A DNA stretch of 64,000 bases from Halothiobacillus sp. (lineage in GTDB: Bacteria > Pseudomonadota > Gammaproteobacteria > Halothiobacillales > Halothiobacillaceae): contig JAGUXT010000058.1 in NCBI GenBank assembly GCA_020061705.1, forward strand, positions 1 to 64,000. The letters run 5' to 3'. Below, piece by piece: positions 56,777 to 64,000 of this stretch. Position 1 is the first letter of the stretch, and each line of letters opens with the position of its first letter. The notes beneath the pieces were generated by a model. It was not told where the DNA came from, did not search any database, and saw only the letters and a program-made list of their open reading frames with translations. The translations under genes and the position numbers were made by a program.

Positions 56777-57714
56777 GTCGCCCTGTCTTCGCGCTCTGCG
56801 TGCCCACGCTTAACGCCGGCACAGGTTGGAATGAGTGGCTGGCGGCCCTAAAAAGCCAAACACTGCAACCTGACTACACCTTGGTGATCGACTCATCGTC
56901 CACTGACGACACCCCCGCCCTTGCCCGCGCCGCCGGGTTGTCGGTCACAACTATCGCCCGCAGTGATTTTAATCACGGTGGCACGCGTCAATGGGCTGTT
57001 GAGCATCTTGGCGAATTTGAAACGATCGTCTTCCTCACCCAGGATGCCCTGCTCGCTCATCCACACGCCCTCAGCACATTGCTGGACGCGCTGCACCAAA
57101 GCCCGGACATCGGCGCAGTGTATGGCCGCCAACTACCGCACCACGGCGCAACCCCCATCGAAGCCCACGCCCGACTATTCAACTACCCCGCCCACAGCGC
57201 GCTGCGCAGCCTTTGTGACCGCGCTCAATTCGGCATTAAAACTGCCTTTTTCTCCAACAGCTTTGCTGCCTACCGCCGCGAGGCACTGAACGCCATAGGT
57301 GGCTTCCGGCGCAATCTGATCCTCGGCGAAGACACCGTGGCCGCAGGGCAAATGCTGCTTGCCGACTGGCGTATCGGCTATTGCGCCGAAGCGCAGGTGC
57401 GCCACTCACACCACTACAGCCTGCGCGCCGAAATGGCACGCTACTTCGACATCGGCGTGTTACACAGCCGCGAGGCATGGATGCTGGAACAGTTTGGTCA
57501 TGCCGAAGGTGAAGGTTTGCGCTTTATCCGCTCCGAAGTCGCCTATCTCGCGCGCCATGCGCCGTGGCTCATTCCCGAAGCCGGCCTGCGCACCTTACTT
57601 AAATACACCGGCTATCGTCTTGGCCGCAGCGAACAGCGACTTTCATTGGCATGGAAGCGTCGCCTAAGTATGCAGCCGGGCTATTGGCGCGACGATATGA
57701 CTCGTTCGGCTTAG
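56773..57714 (+). CDS. GT2 glycosyltransferase, rhamnosyltransferase-like
   Basis: 313 residues from GTG 56773, which overlaps the previous stop and has AGGAG seven bases upstream. FALCVPTLNAGTGWNEWLAAL, VIDSSSTDDTPALARAAG, FNHGGTRQWAVEHL and FLTQDALLAHPHAL (Asp in place of a full DxD) are GT2 traits of the RfbN-like rhamnosyltransferase group, as is FSNSFAAYRREALNAIGGFRRNLILGEDT. It probably extends an L-rhamnose-containing chain together with the gene just upstream. glmS starts 39 bases after its stop. Confidence 0.83.
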   Translation: MSRPVFALCVPTLNAGTGWNEWLAALKSQTLQPDYTLVIDSSSTDDTPALARAAGLSVTTIARSDFNHGGTRQWAVEHLGEFETIVFLTQDALLAHPHALSTLLDALHQSPDIGAVYGRQLPHHGATPIEAHARLFNYPAHSALRSLCDRAQFGIKTAFFSNSFAAYRREALNAIGGFRRNLILGEDTVAAGQMLLADWRIGYCAEAQVRHSHHYSLRAEMARYFDIGVLHSREAWMLEQFGHAEGEGLRFIRSEVAYLARHAPWLIPEAGLRTLLKYTGYRLGRSEQRLSLAWKRRLSMQPGYWRDDMTRSA

Positions 57715-57753
57715 AATGCCCCCTTTCCATACAGCAACCACGGAACTCAACTT

Positions 57754-59601
<1,848 letters not shown>

Positions 59602-59694
59602 CCCCCAACCTCAGTCTCTCTCCTTGTTCTGGCTTAAATGAGTTCGCAACGTTTAATTCGCATTCATGGCAACCAAGGCATTTATATAATGCCG

Positions 59695-60579
59695 CTAACG
59701 CCCTCGCGTCGGCAAAAGCACCAACACCAAAGCCAGCAGAATAAATACAATCCCAATCAATTCAAGCTGCCCGGGCCGCTCACCTAACTGAAGCCACGCG
59801 CTCAACACACCGACGGTAGGGATCATCAAGGAACCAAAACCGGCCGTTCTGGTGGGTAAATTGTGCAGGGCATAAATCCAAAGCAACCAGCCCAAGGCAC
59901 CCGCAGGCACAATGTTATAGAACAATACCCACCATAAATGTGGAGTGGCGTTCATGTGCCAAGGCTCAAACATTGCGGCAAATGACATGATGATCAGGCC
60001 GCCAAACAGCATTTGCCAGGCCGTGACATTGAGCAAATCCAGCCGATAGCGTTGTCCGAAGCGTTTCTGCCAAATTGATCCACCGGCCCAGGTGATGCCG
60101 GAAAGCAAGGCAAATAACGCTGAAGCCATCGCCAAATGCTCTCGCCACGGCGCGATCATCAAGAAAAGCCCCAGGCCAGCAACACCCAAAGCAACCCATT
60201 GCAACCGCGACAGCCGTTCATGCAGCACCACATGCGCCATCAAGGTGAGCCATAACGGCATGGTAAAAACAATGACGGCGGTTTCACCCGCAGCGCCGGT
60301 GCTGAGTGCCCACATCATAAAGCCGACAAACCCTGCCGTTTGCAGCAAACCTAACGGGATGACGTAGCTCAATGGAGGTGGCTTGATCGGACGACCAAGC
60401 ATTGGCAGCAGCAAAAGCAACAACAAGGCCGGAACGACGGTACGAATGGCGCCGAACCAAAGCGCGGTAATGTCGCCAAGTCCTCCTTTCATGACCACCC
60501 AGTTGTAGCCCCATAGCAGCGCCAGCAGCACCAACGCGGCAAAAGGCTTAACAAGTGTAGTTTCGGAGTTTGTCGGCAT
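59695..60579 (-). CDS. EamA-family (DMT) membrane transporter
   Basis: 294 residues from the ATG at 60579, where the homology begins (LVKPFAALVLLALLWGYNWVVMKGGL); the first 51 residues of the track ORF are unrelated. Ten hydrophobic segments in two EamA repeats are visible; the second repeat starts near ALFALLSGITWAGGSIWQK. The family exports amino acids, metabolites or drugs, and the substrate cannot be told from the sequence. It is convergent with glmS and divergent from miaB, and looks unrelated to the glycan genes. Confidence 0.9.
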   Translation of the reverse strand: MPTNSETTLVKPFAALVLLALLWGYNWVVMKGGLGDITALWFGAIRTVVPALLLLLLLPMLGRPIKPPPLSYVIPLGLLQTAGFVGFMMWALSTGAAGETAVIVFTMPLWLTLMAHVVLHERLSRLQWVALGVAGLGLFLMIAPWREHLAMASALFALLSGITWAGGSIWQKRFGQRYRLDLLNVTAWQMLFGGLIIMSFAAMFEPWHMNATPHLWWVLFYNIVPAGALGWLLWIYALHNLPTRTAGFGSLMIPTVGVLSAWLQLGERPGQLELIGIVFILLALVLVLLPTRGR

Positions 60580-60901
60580 TTTTTTGGCTGAGCAATGTGG
60601 ATGATTCAACACGGCATACGCATAACTATACGAGCACATGGTGAGATACGACGGGTGCGCGCTGTGCCTGCGCTTATCCACAGCGAATGAACCGGAGCAT
60701 ACCACCCACGCGGGCTTTGCGCCTGCAATCACAAACCACCAAATTGGACTTGGCTTGCGACGTCGCCAGCCTGACAGGATGCTGAAAAGCGTCTTCGGTG
60801 CAGTTTTACAGCTCGCCTGATTGACCTGATTGCCATAGCCTTTGCCACATCAAACACTTAGAATGCGCGTCCTCTAATTTCACAGCGACTGGTTAACCTC
60901 C
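60580..60901. other. Divergent intergenic region
   Basis: About 320 bases between the transporter (minus) and miaB (plus). CCTGCGCTTATCCAC at 60667-60681 may be a remnant of the palindrome family seen at 10613. No promoter could be placed with confidence. Confidence 0.45.
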
Positions 60902-62272
60902 ATGAACCGCACGATGCACGACGCAAACACCGCCACCACTGACACTCCCACCCCCAAAAAGCTCTACATCAAGACTTGGGGTTGCCAGATGAATGAATAC
61001 GACAGCCAGAAAATGGGTGACGTGCTTGATGCGGCGAATGGCATGACCCTTACCGACAACGCCGAAGAGGCCGATGTCATCCTGCTCAACACCTGCTCCA
61101 TCCGCGAAAAGGCGCAGGAAAAAGTCTTCTCGCAACTGGGGCAGTGGAAAGAGCTCAAGCGCCACAAACCCGAGCTGGTCATCGGTGTAGGCGGCTGCGT
61201 TGCCAGCCAGGAAGGCGCCGCCATCCGCGAACGCGCGCCCTATGTCGATCTGGTCTTCGGCCCGCAAACCCTGCACCGCCTGCCGGAAATGCTGAGCGAG
61301 GTGCGCAGCAGCGGCCAATCGGTGGTCGATATTTCCTTCCCCGAAATCGAAAAATTCGACAACCTGCCCGAACCGCGTGCCGATGGCGTGACAGCTTTTG
61401 TGTCCATCATGGAAGGCTGCTCCAAGTACTGCACCTTCTGCGTCGTGCCCTACACCCGTGGTGAAGAAGTTTCACGCCCGTTCGACGACGTTCTGGCCGA
61501 AATCGCCCAACTTGCCGCCCAAGGCGTGCGCGAAGTGAACCTGCTCGGCCAAAACGTCAATTCCTATCGCGGCGCAATGCACGACGGCGGTCTGGCGGAT
61601 CTCGCGCTACTGATCGAATTCGTCGCCGCCATTGAAGGCATCGAACGCATCCGCTTCACCACCTCGCACCCGGTCGAGTTCACCGACCGCCTGATCGAGG
61701 CCTACCGCAACGTGCCCAAGCTGGCCAGCTTCCTGCACCTGCCGGTGCAATCCGGCTCCGACCGAATTTTGGCAGCCATGAAACGCGGCCACACCGCGCT
61801 CGAATACAAGTCCAAAATCCGCAAACTGCGCGAAGCACGCCCGGACATTTGCTTGTCTTCCGACTTCATCATCGGCTTTCCCGGCGAAACCGAGACCGAC
61901 TTTGAAGCCACCATGAAACTGATTCGTGACATCGGCTTTGACCAATCCTACAGCTTCGTTTTCAGCGCCCGCCCCGGCACGCCCGCTGCCAGCATGGAAG
62001 ACGACACGCCGCTGGATGTCAAAAAAGAACGCCTGCAACGCCTGCAAGAACTCATCAACACCCAGGCACGCGCCATTTCAGAGGCCATGCTCGGCGGCGT
62101 GCAACGCATTCTGGTCGAAGGCGCATCCACCAAAGATGCCAGCGAACTCAAAGGCCGCACCGAAAACAACCGCGTGGTGAATTTCAAGGGTGATGCCGCC
62201 CTGACCGGCCAGTTTGTCGATGTACGCATCACCGAAGTTCGCCCCAACTCGCTGCGCGGCGAACTGGTTTAA
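60902..62272 (+). CDS. miaB: tRNA-2-methylthio-N6-isopentenyladenosine37 methylthiotransferase
   Basis: 456 residues. N-terminal UPF0004 domain ([46 protein letters not shown]) supplies three Cys for one iron-sulphur cluster; the radical SAM motif [15 protein letters not shown] supplies the second. [20 protein letters not shown] and [13 protein letters not shown] are typical of MiaB, and a TRAM domain closes the protein. It adds a methylthio group to i6A37 of tRNAs reading UNN codons. The first 18 residues are a short non-conserved extension. The J-domain gene follows after 18 bases. Confidence 0.97.
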   Translation: MNRTMHDANTATTDTPTPKKLYIKTWGCQMNEYDSQKMGDVLDAANGMTLTDNAEEADVILLNTCSIREKAQEKVFSQLGQWKELKRHKPELVIGVGGCVASQEGAAIRERAPYVDLVFGPQTLHRLPEMLSEVRSSGQSVVDISFPEIEKFDNLPEPRADGVTAFVSIMEGCSKYCTFCVVPYTRGEEVSRPFDDVLAEIAQLAAQGVREVNLLGQNVNSYRGAMHDGGLADLALLIEFVAAIEGIERIRFTTSHPVEFTDRLIEAYRNVPKLASFLHLPVQSGSDRILAAMKRGHTALEYKSKIRKLREARPDICLSSDFIIGFPGETETDFEATMKLIRDIGFDQSYSFVFSARPGTPAASMEDDTPLDVKKERLQRLQELINTQARAISEAMLGGVQRILVEGASTKDASELKGRTENNRVVNFKGDAALTGQFVDVRITEVRPNSLRGELV

Positions 62273-62290
62273 GCCGCCAGATCACACCTC

Positions 62291-63436
62291 ATGAGCCAAC
62301 ACGCGCCTAAGGCGCCGCCCGACACCTACGCCCTCAGTCTCGCACTTGAACAAGGACACGCCGACCCGAGCCCTGCTCAGGTCGCATTTACCAAACTCAT
62401 CCAACAGATTGAGAACAAACGTGCTCAACTGACTGAATGGCAGAGCACCATCAGCAACTTTCAGCAAAAATACACCCTCGACCTGCTGCCGATTTTGCAA
62501 GCCAAAAACAAACTCAAAGCCGCCTTCGTGCTGCGTCTCGACGAACTCTACGATGCCAAGGGCCTGAGCAAGCGCGAACGCGAGCGCCTCGGCGACATGA
62601 TTCTTGAGCTCGCAAGCGGCCTGCTCGCGCAAGAAAGCAACCCGCAACTGGACGCGATTTGCGACAAATACCGTCCGCACGACACTCACCCTAGGCTCAA
62701 CGAACGCCAAGCCGAAATTCTCGCCGCCATGAAAGCCGAATTTGTTGAAATGACCGGCGTGGATCTGGGTGACGATGCCGACGAACTGAGCTACGACGAA
62801 TTTATACAGCGGGCACAGGCGCACCTTGACGAGCAACACGCCGCCGAAGAGCGCGCACGCCAACAACGCAACGAGCAACGCCAGACCAAGCGCAAAAAAA
62901 GCGCCAAACAGCTCGCCAAGGAGCAAAAAGACGCCGAAGATGCGCAGGACATCAAACTCTCCGTGCGCGAGATTTACCGCAAACTGGTCAGCAACCTGCA
63001 CCCCGACCGCGAAAGCGACCCGCAGCAACGCGCACGCAAAACCGAACTCATGCAGCGCGTCAACCAGGCCTACGAAAAAAACAACCTGCTGCAACTACTT
63101 GAATTACAGATCGAACTCGAACACATCGACCCTGCAAGCCTGCGCAACCTGAGCGAAGAACGCCTGCAGCGCTACACCAAAACCCTCAAGCAGCACCTCA
63201 GCCAACTCAACACCGAAAAGAACCAGCTCGAAATGGAATTCCGCGAGCGCTTTTCCATCAGCTTCGACCACCTCGGCTACAACCCCAACCCCGCCAACAT
63301 CATGCGCCTGCTCGCACAAGACATCGCCGCCCACCAAAACGACCTGCATCGCATGAAATACGAGCTTGATGAAATTCAGGACGTGCAAAGCGTGAAAATC
63401 TGGCTAAAAGCCATGCGCTACCGCGACGGGTATTAA
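62291..63436 (+). CDS. J-domain-containing protein
   Basis: 381 residues, very rich in Lys, Glu, Gln and Ala. The J-domain-like core is in the middle (about 220-265): IKLSVREIYRKLVSNLHPDRESDPQQRARKTELMQRVNQAYEKN, with the HPD motif near 236. Coiled-coil stretches lie before (RARQQRNEQRQTKRKKSAKQLAKEQKD) and after it. It should be a DnaK co-chaperone; no Gly/Phe or zinc domain is present. It probably forms a transcription unit with miaB. Confidence 0.82.
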   Translation: MSQHAPKAPPDTYALSLALEQGHADPSPAQVAFTKLIQQIENKRAQLTEWQSTISNFQQKYTLDLLPILQAKNKLKAAFVLRLDELYDAKGLSKRERERLGDMILELASGLLAQESNPQLDAICDKYRPHDTHPRLNERQAEILAAMKAEFVEMTGVDLGDDADELSYDEFIQRAQAHLDEQHAAEERARQQRNEQRQTKRKKSAKQLAKEQKDAEDAQDIKLSVREIYRKLVSNLHPDRESDPQQRARKTELMQRVNQAYEKNNLLQLLELQIELEHIDPASLRNLSEERLQRYTKTLKQHLSQLNTEKNQLEMEFRERFSISFDHLGYNPNPANIMRLLAQDIAAHQNDLHRMKYELDEIQDVQSVKIWLKAMRYRDGY

Positions 63437-63475
63437 ACCGTAGGTTAGCGGGACATTACAACCAAACGATTCAGC

Positions 63476-64000
63476 ATGCTCAAATCACTATCACGCCATT
63501 GGGACACAATCTTTCCAGGCACCCAGCCAATAGGCTACCTATTTCGTGAGCTCTATCCAGAGCGTTGGGTTCGCTTTCACAGCCTTCCTGAATCCAAGCG
63601 ATATGCTGAAAACCGTGCGGAATACACCGAGATATTTAGTCGACAAAACCAGATCCTCCCAGAACTTATCAAAAGCCAAGAAATTATCCTTTTAACAACA
63701 ACGTCCAGCATTTCAGCGTCACCGCACCGCATCAAAAGGGAGGGCAGGGGCTATCTCTCCAAGAGAGCCAAAAAACTGGCCAGACTTGATCCTCATGCCA
63801 AGTTTTGGCGTACCGTTGCGATGCGTGCACATGAAGATATAGATGAGCCGTGGACCTATTACTGGCACATTTTTGCAAGCCAGCGCACATTCACGGAGGG
63901 TTGCATTGATCCAATTCTGGCTCTCGCTGCCGACTTCGTCGAAGAGAATGTTTTCATTTTGAGCCCCAATGACTCGTGGTTATTCCTTCCATACGACGGC
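63476..64000 (+). CDS. Hypothetical protein, truncated by window end
   Basis: 175 codons are open from ATG 63476 to the window edge; the ORF track omits it for lack of a stop. The stretch SWLFLPYDG at the end and IGYLFRELYPERWVRFHSLPESKRY near the start weakly recall DUF3885-type proteins, but I do not claim membership. There is no signal peptide. Codon use is AT-richer than in the two genes upstream, so it may be an addition to this end of the region. Confidence 0.55.
   Translation, partial: MLKSLSRHWDTIFPGTQPIGYLFRELYPERWVRFHSLPESKRYAENRAEYTEIFSRQNQILPELIKSQEIILLTTTSSISASPHRIKREGRGYLSKRAKKLARLDPHAKFWRTVAMRAHEDIDEPWTYYWHIFASQRTFTEGCIDPILALAADFVEENVFILSPNDSWLFLPYDG

Noticed and set aside
57715-57753. 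glmS ribozyme or riboswitch before glmS
   Set aside because: Only 39 bases separate glmS from the upstream gene, too short for the ribozyme, which is also known from Gram-positive bacteria.

Overview
This 64 kb window looks like a chromosomal surface-polysaccharide and protein-export region of a Gram-negative proteobacterium, most likely a gammaproteobacterium. The support is a Xanthomonas-type order of type II secretion genes, Pseudomonas A-band-like D-rhamnose genes, REP-like palindromes of the kind seen in pseudomonads, and housekeeping genes glmS and miaB. The species cannot be named from the sequence. No tRNA, rRNA, CRISPR array, transposase or integrase was seen.

Layout. (1) 1-6340: the start of a DUF4214 surface protein on the minus strand, a GT4 glycosyltransferase, a SapC-family protein and two parts of a type I secretion system (ABC ATPase/permease and HlyD-type adaptor). 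The ATPase gene carries a C10 tract four codons after its start. (2) 6346-10609: gmd, rmd and two GT4 enzymes resembling Pseudomonas WbpY and WbpZ, a GDP-D-rhamnose branch. (3) 10818-16506: two tandem DUF4214 proteins with delta-60 beta-propeller repeats and weak RTX-like C-termini, candidate type I substrates. (4) 16664-24114: a WecA/MraY-type and a WcaJ-type lipid-carrier sugar-phosphate transferase, a Wzx-type flippase and the dTDP-L-rhamnose genes rfbA, rfbC, rfbD, rfbB. (5) 24230-34804: a complete-looking type II secretion operon in Xps order, E-F-G-H-I-J-K-L-M-N(C)-D. (6) 35285-38487: a secreted protein with a structured leader and strong terminator, then an Asp-box lipoprotein. (7) 38727-43073: Wzm/Wzt O-polysaccharide ABC exporter and two GT4 enzymes. 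(8) 43121-57714: a GNAT-like protein (minus), a 1,248-residue PIG-L deacetylase/triple-GT2 fusion, a HAD protein, a 1,150-residue GT2/coiled-coil/HAD fusion sharing its C-terminal module, a 79-residue protein, a SPINDLY-type GT41 (minus) and two rhamnosyltransferase-like GT2s. (9) 57754-64000: glmS, an EamA transporter (minus), miaB, a J-domain protein and a truncated hypothetical gene.

How it may work together (inference). The glycan genes appear to build at least one rhamnose-rich polysaccharide exported by Wzm/Wzt and a second made by a Wzx route. The type I exporter and SapC would put DUF4214 proteins on the surface. The order type I exporter then gmd then O-polysaccharide genes recalls Caulobacter, where the S-layer protein RsaA is anchored to O-polysaccharide. 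Type II secretion and two exported proteins lie inside the same block. The most unusual part is 44274-53543, where two adjacent proteins share a HAD domain and a C-terminal module with RDG and GWSG motifs that I cannot assign to a described enzyme.
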